DNA from: an uncultured Sulfitobacter sp.
GTDB lineage: Bacteria; Pseudomonadota; Alphaproteobacteria; Rhodobacterales; Rhodobacteraceae
DNA length: 64,000 bases
Direction of reading: 5' to 3'
NCBI GenBank assembly: GCA_905182645.1
Contig: CAJJCJ010000009.1
Span: 62,001 to 126,000, forward strand
Below are positions 48,332 to 57,008 of this stretch, in pieces (position 1 is the stretch's first letter; each line of letters begins with the position of its first letter). The position numbers and the translations under genes were made by a program. Below the pieces are notes generated by a model, which did no database searches, had not been told where the DNA came from, and worked only from the letters and a program-made list of their open reading frames with translations.

Positions 48332-48745
48332 TTAATCCAGCGCCGTGCGTAGTTTTGGTGCCCAAAGCATGCCTGACAGCATCGCGATCAAGAAAACGAT
48401 CCCACCAAAGCCGCCAAAGCTAAGTGAAGCGAGTGCCGGACCGGGGCAAAGCCCAGCAAGGCCCCAACCAATCCCGAAAAGTACGGAGCCCACGACGAGT
48501 TTACGACCCACTTTAGGGTCGGGCGCCGCGTCAAAGTGGTCGCGCAACACAGGTTTGCGTCCTTCAACAAAACGCCAAGCGACGGCCATTGGGAGGATAG
48601 CGCCGCCCATGACGAAGGCCAAAGTTGGATCCCAGTCCCCAAAAATGTCCAGCCAGCCTTGCACTTTTAGCGTGTTCGTCATGCCAGAGATCAATAGCCC
48701 TGCGCCGAACAAGCCGCCGACGATAAATGCCATAATATTGCGCAT
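48332..48745 (-). CDS. YeeE/YedE (DUF6691-type) membrane protein, second of pair
   Basis: A 137-residue membrane protein with four helices: FIVGGLFGAGLLISGM, NTLKVQGWLDIFGDWDP and ALAGLCPGPALASL-type motif (LAGLCPGPALASLSFGG). The conserved Cys in CPGP is the thiosulfate/sulfur-transfer residue of YeeE-like proteins. Corresponds to PmpB in bigR operons. Start overlaps the stop of its partner (TAATG). Confidence 0.85.
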   Translation of the reverse strand: MRNIMAFIVGGLFGAGLLISGMTNTLKVQGWLDIFGDWDPTLAFVMGGAILPMAVAWRFVEGRKPVLRDHFDAAPDPKVGRKLVVGSVLFGIGWGLAGLCPGPALASLSFGGFGGIVFLIAMLSGMLWAPKLRTALD

Positions 48746-49170
48746 TAGATTATTCCCAATACATGTTTAAAGAGCATGACAGTCAGTCCGCCCGCGCCGA
48801 TGTAGAACACGGTGGCAACGATCCCGCGCAACGAAAGCCGGCTGATCCCGCAGACCCCGTGGCCTGATGTGCACCCGTTAGCTATCCGTGTTCCGACGCC
48901 CACAAAAATACCTGCGATGGCGACCACCAGCAGATTATCGGTCAGATATGTGGGCTTTATGCCCATGGCCAAGGTCATGATCGCAGGCACGATGATCAGC
49001 CCTGCAATCAAGGCCGCTTTTTCGGGCCAGTTGCCCAAGCCGGACCTGTCCACAAGCCCTCCGATTATACCTGACGCGCCCATGACCCGCCCGTTTACGA
49101 GCAGGAATACGGCTCCAGCCGCCCCTATAAGGAGACCGCCGAGCAGCCCCATGATCCAATCTATTGGCAT
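48745..49170 (-). CDS. YeeE/YedE membrane protein, first of pair
   Basis: A 141-residue membrane protein: LLGGLLIGAAGAVFLLVNGR, RVMGASGIIGG and ANGCTSGHGVCGISRLS, where the two Cys match the sulfur-handling motif of YeeE proteins. Corresponds to PmpA. ATG 49170 has AAGGA eight bases upstream; a longer frame to 49335 has no homology and overlaps the dioxygenase gene. Confidence 0.86.
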   Translation of the reverse strand: MPIDWIMGLLGGLLIGAAGAVFLLVNGRVMGASGIIGGLVDRSGLGNWPEKAALIAGLIIVPAIMTLAMGIKPTYLTDNLLVVAIAGIFVGVGTRIANGCTSGHGVCGISRLSLRGIVATVFYIGAGGLTVMLFKHVLGII

Positions 49171-49186
49171 GATAAATCCTTGATAT

Positions 49187-50050
49187 TTATAGTGTGTTGA
49201 CAGGAACTTTGAAGTAGCTCGTGCCGTTGTCTTCTGGCTCTGGCATATTGCCTGCCCGCATGTTGGTCTGGATCGACGGCAAGATAAGACGTGGCATGCC
49301 AAGTGTTGCGTCACGCTCGGTGCGCATGGCGACAAATTCTTTCATTGGCCGCCCTTCTCCGATATGAACGTTCAGCGCCTTTTGCTCGCCGATGGTGGTT
49401 TCCCACGCGAAGTCATCGCGCCCTGGTGCTTTGTAATCGTGGCCAACAAAGACGCGGGTGTCATCGGGCAGCGCAAGGATTTTCTGGATTGATTGGTACA
49501 GGTCGGTCGCAGACCCACCGGGAAAATCGCAGCGCGCTGTTCCAAAATCAGGCATGAACAATGTGTCGCCGACAAATGCCGCCCCACCGATCACATAGGT
49601 CAAGCACGCAGGTGTATGGCCGGGCGTGTGCATCACGTCGCAGCGCAATTGCCCGATGTGAATGCTGTCGCCGTCTTTGAAAAGCGCGCCGAATTGCGAG
49701 CCGTCCCGTTGAAAGGCCGTCCCTTCGTTGAACACCTTGCCGAAGGTGTCTTGGATCACCGTGATCTGATCTCCGATGCCAATCTTTCCGCCCAAGCGGT
49801 CTTGGAGGTAGGGCGCCGCAGAAAGATGATCTGCGTGCACATGGCTTTCTAATATCCACGCAACGGTCAGGCCCTCGGCCTTTATAAAGTCAACGATGGC
49901 GTCGGCGGACGTGGTGTCGGTGCGTCCTGCTGCTTGATCATAATCAAGCACGCTGTCGATAATCGCGCAGGCAACCCCTTGGGGTTCGCGCACAATATAG
50001 GACACGGTGTTGGTGGCTGGATCGAAAAAGGCTTTGACGGTGGGTTTCAT
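49187..50050 (-). CDS. MBL-fold persulfide dioxygenase (ETHE1/Blh type)
   Basis: A 287-residue metallo-beta-lactamase-fold enzyme that oxidises glutathione persulfide to sulfite. Iron-ligand motifs are SHVHADHLSAAPYL, MHTPGHTPACLTYV and FVGDTLF, with a later His in VFVGHDYKAPG. It heads the sulfur operon and is divergent from bigR. The MPDFGTARCDFPGG segment is typical of the Blh subgroup. Confidence 0.9.
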   Translation of the reverse strand: MKPTVKAFFDPATNTVSYIVREPQGVACAIIDSVLDYDQAAGRTDTTSADAIVDFIKAEGLTVAWILESHVHADHLSAAPYLQDRLGGKIGIGDQITVIQDTFGKVFNEGTAFQRDGSQFGALFKDGDSIHIGQLRCDVMHTPGHTPACLTYVIGGAAFVGDTLFMPDFGTARCDFPGGSATDLYQSIQKILALPDDTRVFVGHDYKAPGRDDFAWETTIGEQKALNVHIGEGRPMKEFVAMRTERDATLGMPRLILPSIQTNMRAGNMPEPEDNGTSYFKVPVNTL

Positions 50051-50084
50051 GGCGAATCTCCCTTACCCGTTAACGATAAGCGTT

Positions 50085-50109
50085 TTGAAATACATTTCAA
50101 TGTTGAAAT
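50085..50109. promoter_or_regulatory. BigR operator candidate, overlapping palindromes
   Basis: Three alternating half-sites TTGAAAT (50085-50091), ATTTCAA (50094-50100) and TTGAAAT (50103-50109) create two overlapping perfect palindromes with 2-nt centres. They lie between the divergent dioxygenase and bigR starts, 29 nt before the bigR ATG, so one operator could control both directions. Confidence 0.65.
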
Positions 50110-50137
50110 ATGTTTTTAAATGCGGCAGGGTGTTTGC

Positions 50138-50494
50138 ATGACCAAAGTAATATCTGATCCAATGGATGCCGCCGCTAGTGAGGCAGCCGCAATGATGAAA
50201 GCCTTGTCCAATCCGGGCCGTTTGCGAATTTTGTGTGCGCTTGTCCCGCAAGATTTGACGGTGGGCGAGCTGGAGGCAGTATTGGGCCAAAGCCAGTCTT
50301 ATGTGTCCGGTCAATTATTGAAACTGCGCGCTGAGGGTCTGGTCATTTGCGACCGTGATGGCCGTATAATGCGGTACCGGTTGGCCGATCCGCGTGTCCG
50401 TCCGATGTTAGAGCGGATGTATGAGGTGTTTTGTCCGGAGCCGATATCAGGCGAGGACAATGCCTACGATAACCATCATCAACCCGATCATTGA
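50138..50494 (+). CDS. bigR: Persulfide-sensing ArsR-family repressor BigR/SqrR
   Basis: A 118-residue winged-helix repressor. Cys33 (RLRILCALV) and Cys99 (MYEVFCPEP) are 66 residues apart, exactly as the sensor pair Cys41/Cys107 of SqrR, which forms a polysulfide bridge and releases DNA. The recognition helix is GQSQSYVSGQLLKLRAEGL. ATG 50138 has AGGG seven bases upstream; ATG 50120 lacks a site. It should repress the divergent dioxygenase-YeeE operon. The 3' end overlaps the antisense 50447-50656 gene. Confidence 0.9.
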   Translation: MTKVISDPMDAAASEAAAMMKALSNPGRLRILCALVPQDLTVGELEAVLGQSQSYVSGQLLKLRAEGLVICDRDGRIMRYRLADPRVRPMLERMYEVFCPEPISGEDNAYDNHHQPDH

Positions 50495-50656
50495 TACAAA
50501 AAGCGCGCCCATATTGATCGGCAGAATTTTGGAAATGCGTGCGCGCATTTCTGCGTCATCAAGTTTGGCTTTTTTGGCGCGTGCCACCATGACAATGGAT
50601 GCCACGATCCCGATCATGCCTAAAACGGACAGCGCTGCCCCAATCCAAATTAACAT
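50447..50656 (-). CDS. Small two-helix membrane protein
   Basis: A 69-residue protein with two hydrophobic segments (WIGAALSVLGMIGIVASIVM and FVSMIGLMMVIVGIVLA) around a charged loop (KKAKLDDAEMRARISKI). AAAGGAA lies before ATG 50656, so it looks expressed. I do not recognise it. Its last codons overlap the end of bigR on the other strand. Confidence 0.65.
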   Translation of the reverse strand: MLIWIGAALSVLGMIGIVASIVMVARAKKAKLDDAEMRARISKILPINMGALFVSMIGLMMVIVGIVLA

Positions 50657-50765
50657 GCCGATATTCCTTTTTTACACAAATCCCGCCTAGCGGCTTGGCT
50701 GGGCTTGCGCAAGTGTCGCGGGGCGGGCTAGGGAAGGGGCCAGCCAATTCAAAGGAGCCAGCATT

Positions 50766-51026
50766 ATGGACAATGACGTGATAGACACAACAACCACAGT
50801 TGCCGGCCAAGAGCTGCGCCAATTTATTGAGCGTTTCGAGCGTTTGGACGCTGAAAAGAAAGACATTGCTGACGCCCAAAAGGAAGTCATGGCAGAGGCC
50901 AAAGGCCGTGGTTATGACACTAAAGTGTTGCGCAAGATTATCTCTATTCGCAAAATGGACGCGAATGATCTAGCCGAAGAAGAAGCTGTGCTGGACATGT
51001 ATAAAGCCGCTTTGAATATGATCTAA
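50766..51026 (+). CDS. gapR: GapR-like nucleoid protein (DUF2312)
   Basis: An 86-residue protein of the GapR family: LRQFIERFERLDAEKKDIAD, VMAEAKGRGYDTKVLRKII and EEAVLDMYKAAL. Caulobacter GapR binds overtwisted AT-rich DNA ahead of replication and transcription. Normal length, AGGAG site upstream, monocistronic. Confidence 0.92.
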   Translation: MDNDVIDTTTTVAGQELRQFIERFERLDAEKKDIADAQKEVMAEAKGRGYDTKVLRKIISIRKMDANDLAEEEAVLDMYKAALNMI

Positions 51027-51145
51027 GATCAATGATCCGGACAAGGATTACTGGCTGGATCAATTGCGCGGTAATGCCCGTTTTTTTGCAGTAGGGCGCA
51101 TGTTTTTGACTTGACCATGCGCCTTAACTGACGCAACTTTCCGGT

Positions 51146-51709
51146 ATGACGGACAACACTAACGCTATATTATCCCAACTGCCAGCGAAGTTAAAATCGG
51201 CAAGACAGGAAAAATCCCTGTCGCTTGAAGCCGTGTCGAAACTTTCTGGTGTTAGTAAGTCTATGCTGAGCCAGATTGAGCGTGGCGAAAGTAGCCCGAC
51301 AATTTCGACGTTGTGGAACCTTACGCGCGCCCTTCAGGTTGATTTTGCCGGTCTTTTGGAGGGCAAAGAAGAGGCATCCAAAATCGTTGTTTTGCGGTCC
51401 GATGAGGTGCCGACAATCACGGTGAAAGAAACCGGATGCCACGTGCGTATCCTGTCACCGCCCGAAGATGCCGGATCGCTTGAGGTCTATGATCTGGCTT
51501 TTGAAGCGGCCGGCGTTTTGAATAGTCAGCCGCATTCCAAGGGGACACGGGAACATCTTACTGTCATTGAAGGCTGCCTGACGATCACAAGCGGCGAGGC
51601 GTCAGAGGTGCTTAACCATGGCGACACTGGCCGATATGCGGCGGATATTGATCATGCGATTTCGAGCAAGGACGGCGCGCGCGCGATGCTGATCGTTATG
51701 ACTGAGTGA
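51146..51709 (+). CDS. XRE-family regulator with cupin sensor domain
   Basis: A 187-residue regulator: helix-turn-helix KSARQEKSLSLEAVSKLSGV with SMLSQIERGESSPTISTLW, then a C-terminal cupin (QPHSKGTREHLTVIEGCLTI, NHGDTGRYAADIDHAI). The same strand and 57-nt gap to kbl suggest it controls threonine degradation, with a small-molecule ligand in the cupin. That link is inference. Confidence 0.87.
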   Translation: MTDNTNAILSQLPAKLKSARQEKSLSLEAVSKLSGVSKSMLSQIERGESSPTISTLWNLTRALQVDFAGLLEGKEEASKIVVLRSDEVPTITVKETGCHVRILSPPEDAGSLEVYDLAFEAAGVLNSQPHSKGTREHLTVIEGCLTITSGEASEVLNHGDTGRYAADIDHAISSKDGARAMLIVMTE

Positions 51710-51766
51710 ATCCGTTATTGCGGAATTATTGTGCGTCATGATATACAACCTCAAACGGAGGGCATC

Positions 51767-52954
51767 ATGACCACATCATTTTCACATCATATTGAACAGA
51801 CACTTGCCCAGATTAAGGCCGACGGGCTGCATAAAACTGAATGCGAAATTACGTCGCGGCAGTCGGGGCATATCGCTGTTGGTGCGTGGAAAATCGTCAA
51901 TCTGTGCGCCAATAATTATCTGGGACTTGCTGATAATCCTGACCTTATTGCGGCAGCAAAATCCGCGATGGACACCAATGGTTTTGGGATGGCGTCGGTT
52001 CGGTTTATCTGTGGCACGCAGGATATTCACCGCACGCTAGAGCGCCGTTTGGCCGCGTTCCTTGGTCACGATGATACGATTTTGTTTGCTGCCTGCTTTG
52101 ATGCGAATGGTGGATTGTTTGAACCGCTTTTGGGGCCTGAGGACGCGATCATTTCTGACGCGCTTAATCATGCGTCGATCATCGACGGCATCCGTTTGTG
52201 CAAGGCAAAACGTTTTCGGTATGCCAACAGCGATATGGCTGACCTTGAGGCGCAATTGCAGGCTGCGCGTGCGGGTGGTGCCCGGTTTATTATGATTGCA
52301 ACTGACGGCGTGTTCAGCATGGACGGGTATTTGGCAAACTTGCCAGAGGTCACGCGGCTGGCGCGCAAATACGACGCGCTGGTGATGGTTGATGACTGCC
52401 ATGCGACAGGCTTTATGGGGCCAAAAGGCGCCGGGACCCCAGCGCATTTTGGTGTTGATGTGGATATTGTGACTGGGACGCTTGGAAAAGCGCTTGGTGG
52501 CGCAATCGGCGGATATATTGCTGGCGATCAGGCGGTTATTGATTTGCTACGCCAGCGTGCGCGCCCCTATTTGTTTTCAAATTCGCTGCCGCCGCTGATT
52601 GTGGCTGCAAGCCTTAAGGCGCTTGATATTGTTGAGGCGGGCGATGATTTGCGCGCGCAACTTTTTGAAAATACCCACTATTGGCGGGCTGGACTTGAGG
52701 CGCTTGGTTTCTCGCTGCTGGCAGGCGAGCATCCGATTGTTCCTGTGATGCTGGGCGAGGCGGAGACCGCGCAGGCCATGTCGGCAGCACTGTTCAAAGA
52801 GGGCGTTCTTGCTAGCGGTTTCTTTTTTCCAGTGGTCCCAAAGGGCCGTGCGCGCATTCGCACGCAGATGAGCGCTGCGTTGACACGCGCTGATCTGGAC
52901 TTTGCGCTAACCGCATTTGCGCGCGCCGGTAAATCAGTTGGGGTGTTGTCATGA
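51767..52954 (+). CDS. kbl: 2-amino-3-ketobutyrate CoA ligase (glycine C-acetyltransferase)
   Basis: Kbl splits 2-amino-3-ketobutyrate with CoA into glycine and acetyl-CoA. The 395-residue PLP enzyme has [29 protein letters not shown] and the PLP lysine in [18 protein letters not shown] 51767 with GGAGG nearby; GTG 51731 adds 12 unconserved residues. The stop overlaps the tdh start (ATGA). Confidence 0.95.
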   Translation: MTTSFSHHIEQTLAQIKADGLHKTECEITSRQSGHIAVGAWKIVNLCANNYLGLADNPDLIAAAKSAMDTNGFGMASVRFICGTQDIHRTLERRLAAFLGHDDTILFAACFDANGGLFEPLLGPEDAIISDALNHASIIDGIRLCKAKRFRYANSDMADLEAQLQAARAGGARFIMIATDGVFSMDGYLANLPEVTRLARKYDALVMVDDCHATGFMGPKGAGTPAHFGVDVDIVTGTLGKALGGAIGGYIAGDQAVIDLLRQRARPYLFSNSLPPLIVAASLKALDIVEAGDDLRAQLFENTHYWRAGLEALGFSLLAGEHPIVPVMLGEAETAQAMSAALFKEGVLASGFFFPVVPKGRARIRTQMSAALTRADLDFALTAFARAGKSVGVLS

Positions 52955-54009
52955 GCAATGAAATGAAAGCACTTGTGAAGGCCAAACCTGCTGAGGGGTT
53001 GTGGATGCAAACTGCACCTGTGCCCGAGATTGGGCCAGATGATGTGTTGATCCGCATTTGGAAAACGGGGATTTGCGGCACTGATGTTCACATCTGGAAT
53101 TGGGATGAATGGGCGCAGAAAACGGTACCGGTACCGATGATTACCGGCCATGAATTTGCAGGTGAAATCGTTGAGATTGGCCGTGACGTCGAAGGGCTTG
53201 TATTGGGTCAGCGATGTTCCGGTGAAGGGCATCTGATCGGCAAGAATTCGCGGCAGTCACGGTCGGGGCGGTTTCATCTTGATCCGGCGACGCGTGGGAT
53301 TGGGGTTAACGAGCAAGGTGCGTTTGCCGAGTACCTTCGGCTGCCCGCTTTTAATGTCGTGCCGCTTCCTGAAGATATTCCAGATGAGATTGGTGCGATC
53401 CTCGACCCGTTGGGAAATGCGGTGCATACGGCGCTAAGCTTTGATCTGCTCGGCGAGGATGTGTTGATCACAGGCGCAGGCCCGATAGGCATTATGGCTG
53501 CCGCCGTCGCGCGTCATGCGGGTGCGCGCAATGTAGTGATAACGGACGTAAATAACGATCGACTTGCGCTGGCTGAAAAGGTGGCTGATGTGCGCACGGT
53601 GAATGTCAGCACGACCGATCTGAAGGATGTTCAGGCGTCGCTAAAATTGGCGGAGGGCTTTGATGTTGGCATGGAAATGAGCGGCAATCAGGCTGCATTT
53701 GACCAAATGGTTGGGTCCATGGTCATGGGCGGTCGCATCGCGATGTTGGGTATTCCGCCGGGTAAATCAGCTGTCGATTGGTCAGGCATCGTGTTTAAGG
53801 CGCTGACGATCAAAGGGGTTTACGGTCGTGAGATTTTCGAGACCTGGTACAAGATGATCGCGATGCTTCAGAACGGTCTGGATGTGTCGAAAGTCATCAC
53901 ACATAGCTTTGCCGCCAGTGACTTTGAAAAAGGCTTTGCTACGATGAAGTCAGGCACGAGTGGCAAGGTGTTACTGGACTGGTCGATGAGAGACGCCGAG
54001 TCGGTCTAG
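52951..54009 (+). CDS. tdh: L-threonine 3-dehydrogenase
   Basis: Tdh oxidises threonine to 2-amino-3-ketobutyrate with NAD. The 352-residue protein keeps the catalytic-zinc residues (Cys42 in [12 protein letters not shown], His67-Glu68 in GHEF) and the coenzyme site [15 protein letters not shown]. The lobe that holds four structural-zinc cysteines in E. coli Tdh is replaced here by [19 protein letters not shown] with only one nearby Cys. So the catalytic site is intact but the structural zinc site is absent. Translationally coupled to kbl. Confidence 0.93.
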   Translation: MSNEMKALVKAKPAEGLWMQTAPVPEIGPDDVLIRIWKTGICGTDVHIWNWDEWAQKTVPVPMITGHEFAGEIVEIGRDVEGLVLGQRCSGEGHLIGKNSRQSRSGRFHLDPATRGIGVNEQGAFAEYLRLPAFNVVPLPEDIPDEIGAILDPLGNAVHTALSFDLLGEDVLITGAGPIGIMAAAVARHAGARNVVITDVNNDRLALAEKVADVRTVNVSTTDLKDVQASLKLAEGFDVGMEMSGNQAAFDQMVGSMVMGGRIAMLGIPPGKSAVDWSGIVFKALTIKGVYGREIFETWYKMIAMLQNGLDVSKVITHSFAASDFEKGFATMKSGTSGKVLLDWSMRDAESV

Positions 54010-54816
54010 CTAGGGTATAATGAAGTCCACGCCCGGCAGTTGTGCGATGAAGGCCACGTCGTTTTCATATATCTGCGACAGTTCTTCAACCATATCGTCG
54101 GTCATGACCGGCATATCTTCTTCGACTTTGTCGTCTTGCGCGTATTTATCCAAGAAGGCTGCGATGACGCGCCGCTTTTGCATTTCAGTTTTTGGCGAGT
54201 GTATCCGCAGGTAGTTTAAGAACCGGTTCAGGCCTTCATCAGACATGATTGACGCGAGAAGATCAAAGCCACCAGTGATTTTCTGGTCTTGATCCACGCC
54301 AGACATCGCCCGCATAATTTCTGCCCAGATCATTGGCGTGTCTTCATTGCACGCAGCTGTCAGCGGCGTCATCGGCAACAGCCCTTGGATGCGCCGCACA
54401 AGATCAGACCAGCGGATCTGGGTCGGGTGCAGGCCTTGAAGGTATGCCTTGGGCGTGGCCGCTTTGGATTCGGCGAAGGTGACGGGAAGGAATGTCGCCA
54501 GATTGCGCAACGCCAAGAAAAGCTCAATTTCGTCATCAGGAAATAACTGGTGCAGCGCATGAATTTTTGCTTCGGCCTGCTCATACAAGATGCCGCCGTC
54601 AAAAATGCGGTTTGGTACGCAGATGAAATTGGCGTTCGACATGACAAGCCGCCGCACCGTTCAGGTTCTGGATCGTTTCACGTAGCAATCGCCGGTATTT
54701 CCCCGGGCCCGGAACCTTAATTCCATTGTCCGCAAAGGCAGATCCATTCTTAAGCAAAGACTTAAGAATTCTGTCGTCGTGGTACAGTTTGCCCCGATAT
54801 GTAAAGCGATTTGCAT
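54010..54816 (-). pseudogene. Conserved Roseobacter-type protein of unknown function, broken
   Basis: ATG 54816 begins MQIALHIGANCT. After a frame change near 54780-54785 it continues RILKSLLKN, AFADNGIKVPGPGKYRRLL and RETIQNLNGAA. Near 54652-54660 the frame changes again, with about 25-30 residues apparently missing, to VMSNANFICVPNRIFDGG and the intact C-terminal 210 residues (NEDTPMIWAEIMRAM, KITGGFDLLASIMSDEG, FLDKYAQDDKVEED). I recall this layout as one conserved Rhodobacteraceae protein of about 290 residues without known function. Only the C-terminal part is open. Confidence 0.65.
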
Positions 54817-54905
54817 GGTGCTCTGGCCGTTCTTTTGTTTTGTTGCTGCTATCATAGTCGGATTTCTGGACAGATAAACAGCTTTCCGTTAGGAGCCAGA
54901 ATGAA

Positions 54906-56561
54906 ATGACTGAGCAAATTCGTCAGATACGTCGGCCAATAGGCCGTTTATCCCTGCCAAGCCCTTGGTCGTTGGGCGCGTTGGCGATTGCAATCATGGT
55001 TTTGATGCCGATTTTGGCCGTTATCTGGTTTGCGTTGCATCCCACGGATAATATCTGGCCGCACCTGATTGCGACGACCTTGACGCGTTATGTGACCAAT
55101 ACTGCCGTGCTGATGATCGGCGTTGGGATCGTTGCCGCGACCGTGGGGACGGGGGCCGCTTGGTTTGTCGTCATGTACAAATTTCCTGGCCGTCAGTGGT
55201 TGCAATGGGCGTTGTTGATGCCGCTGGCAGTGCCTGCTTATGTTGGTGCTTATGCGCTGGTTGATTTCTTTGAATATGCGGGGCCAATTCAGACAGTGTT
55301 GCGCGCCACGTTTGGCTGGACCAATTCCCAAGACTATTGGTTCCCTGCGATCCGCACCCGCGGCGCCGCGATCATTGTGCTGTCGGCTGCACTGTATCCT
55401 TATGTGTATATCCTTGCGCGGGCGGCGTTTCGTGAGCAATCGGGTGCCGGATACGAGGTGGCGCGTGCCTTGGGGGCGGGGCCGTTAGCTCGGTTCTGGC
55501 GTGTTGGTTTCCCACTGGCCCGCCCTGCGATTGCCGCAGGTGTCGCTGTGGTCATGATGGAAACGGTCAATGATTTTGGCACGGTTGATTATTTCGCTGT
55601 GCAAACCCTGACGACGGGTATTTTTTCGGTATGGTTGCAAGGTGGCAATCTGGGTGGAGCTGCCCAGTTGGCGAGTTGCGTGCTGACCATTATAATTATT
55701 CTGGTTACGCTTGAAAAACTGTCACGCCGTAAAAGCCGGTTTTTCGCAAGTGCGCGCAACGCGCGTCCGGTGGTGCCTGTGGCATTGTCAGGCGTCCGAG
55801 GACTTATGGCGGCTGTTCTATGTTTGATCCCTGTGTTGATCGGATTTGTATTGCCAGTTGCTGTGTTGGCATCGCACGCGGTTGATGCGACCGAATGGGC
55901 CGCCGCCGATTTACACATGGCGATCACCCGCACTGTTATTGTTGCTGGACTGGCCGCGATCCTGACCGTTCTTGGTGGCGTATTCATGGTATACGGTGTC
56001 CGTTTAAGTGGGCGGCGATTGCCCGCTTTGCTGATGCCAGTCACCGCGATTGGCTATGCAGCCCCCGGTGCTGTTTTGGCGTTGGGCATTTTGGTGCCAT
56101 TGGCTGCATTCGATAATTGGTTTGCCGACGGTGTGTTGGCGATTACAGGCTACGACCCCGGTTTATTGCTGACCGGCACAGGGGCGGCGTTGGTATTGGC
56201 TTACGTCGTCCGGTTTTTCGCGATAGCCCAAGGCACCGCGGACGCTGCATTGGGCCGCGTGTCGCCTAGCTTGCCAATGGCTGCGCGCTCATTGGGGCGC
56301 AGCGCGGGCGGTACCTTGCGCGCGGTTCATTTGCCGCTTGTGCGCGCATCAATCGGATCAGCGTTGTTGCTGGTATTTGTGGATGCGGTCAAAGAACTGC
56401 CAGCCACGTTGTTGCTGCGCCCGTTCAATTTTGACACGCTGGCCACACGGGTTCATGCCAAAGCATCTCTCGAAAACATCGCAGAAGCCGCACCAGCCGC
56501 GTTGATGATTACGCTTATCGGCTTGGCCGCTGTCGCACTGCTGGCGCGCGCAAATAGATAA
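54906..56561 (+). CDS. Iron(III) ABC transporter permease, FbpB/SfuB type
   Basis: A 551-residue inner-membrane permease made of two similar halves, about twelve helices in all. The EAA-type loops are AREQSGAGYEVARALGAG-like in the first half and ARSLGRSAGGTLRAVHLPL in the second. LLMPLAVPAYVGAYALVDFF and ETVNDFGTVDYFAVQ are typical of FbpB. The periplasmic ferric-binding protein and ATPase genes are not adjacent, so they must be elsewhere. Confidence 0.88.
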   Translation: MTEQIRQIRRPIGRLSLPSPWSLGALAIAIMVLMPILAVIWFALHPTDNIWPHLIATTLTRYVTNTAVLMIGVGIVAATVGTGAAWFVVMYKFPGRQWLQWALLMPLAVPAYVGAYALVDFFEYAGPIQTVLRATFGWTNSQDYWFPAIRTRGAAIIVLSAALYPYVYILARAAFREQSGAGYEVARALGAGPLARFWRVGFPLARPAIAAGVAVVMMETVNDFGTVDYFAVQTLTTGIFSVWLQGGNLGGAAQLASCVLTIIIILVTLEKLSRRKSRFFASARNARPVVPVALSGVRGLMAAVLCLIPVLIGFVLPVAVLASHAVDATEWAAADLHMAITRTVIVAGLAAILTVLGGVFMVYGVRLSGRRLPALLMPVTAIGYAAPGAVLALGILVPLAAFDNWFADGVLAITGYDPGLLLTGTGAALVLAYVVRFFAIAQGTADAALGRVSPSLPMAARSLGRSAGGTLRAVHLPLVRASIGSALLLVFVDAVKELPATLLLRPFNFDTLATRVHAKASLENIAEAAPAALMITLIGLAAVALLARANR

Positions 56562-56722
56562 GACGCGGACCTCGTTATACGTGGTCATTTTTGTCAATTT
56601 TCCTGTCACCGTTTCGTCTATTTTGTTGGAGCCTCATTTTTGCGCCATTGTCCGCTTGACGGGACAGATTGCCCGACTTAGAAGCAGCGCACGTTCAGTC
56701 GTTTGGCTGAAATGGAAGATAC

Positions 56723-56799
56723 GCGGTTGTAGCTCAGTTGGTTAGAGTACCGGCCTGTCACGCCGGGGGTCGCGGGTTCGAGTCCCGTCAACCGCGCCA
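56723..56799 (+). tRNA. tRNA-Asp (GTC), copy 1
   Basis: A 77-nt cloverleaf with acceptor GCGGTTG / CAACCGC, GTC anticodon at 56757-56759, TTCGAGTC T-loop and encoded CCA. Confidence 0.97.
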
Positions 56800-56833
56800 T
56801 TTTCCATTTTGTCACAGACTGCCGTAAAAGTGC

Positions 56834-56910
56834 GCGGTTGTAGCTCAGTTGGTTAGAGTACCGGCCTGTCACGCCGGGGGTCGCGGGTTCGAGTCCCGTC
56901 AACCGCGCCA
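56834..56910 (+). tRNA. tRNA-Asp (GTC), copy 2
   Basis: Identical in sequence to the first copy, 34 nt downstream, anticodon 56868-56870, encoded CCA and a T-rich 3' end. The two are probably one transcript. Confidence 0.97.
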
Positions 56911-56930
56911 CTTTTTCCCATATACCTAAA

Positions 56931-56993
56931 CGTTTTGGGGCGCTGCCCCTTGGCCTGAGTGCGAATTCCCCCGGGATATTTGACAACCAAAGA
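56931..56993. repeat. Candidate interspersed element with GGGGC/GCCCC hairpin
   Basis: GGGGC (56937-56941) and GCCCC (56945-56949) form a tight hairpin, followed by a CCCCCGGGATATTTG stretch. I recall similar intergenic stretches in other Rhodobacteraceae; only this copy is seen here. It sits between the tRNA pair and the peptidase gene end. Confidence 0.4.
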
Positions 56994-57008
56994 GTCTAGC
57001 CAAAGAGC

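Noticed and set aside
51710-51766. Glycine or other riboswitch before kbl-tdh
   Set aside because: The gap from the XRE gene is 57 nt, too short and without recognisable conserved elements.
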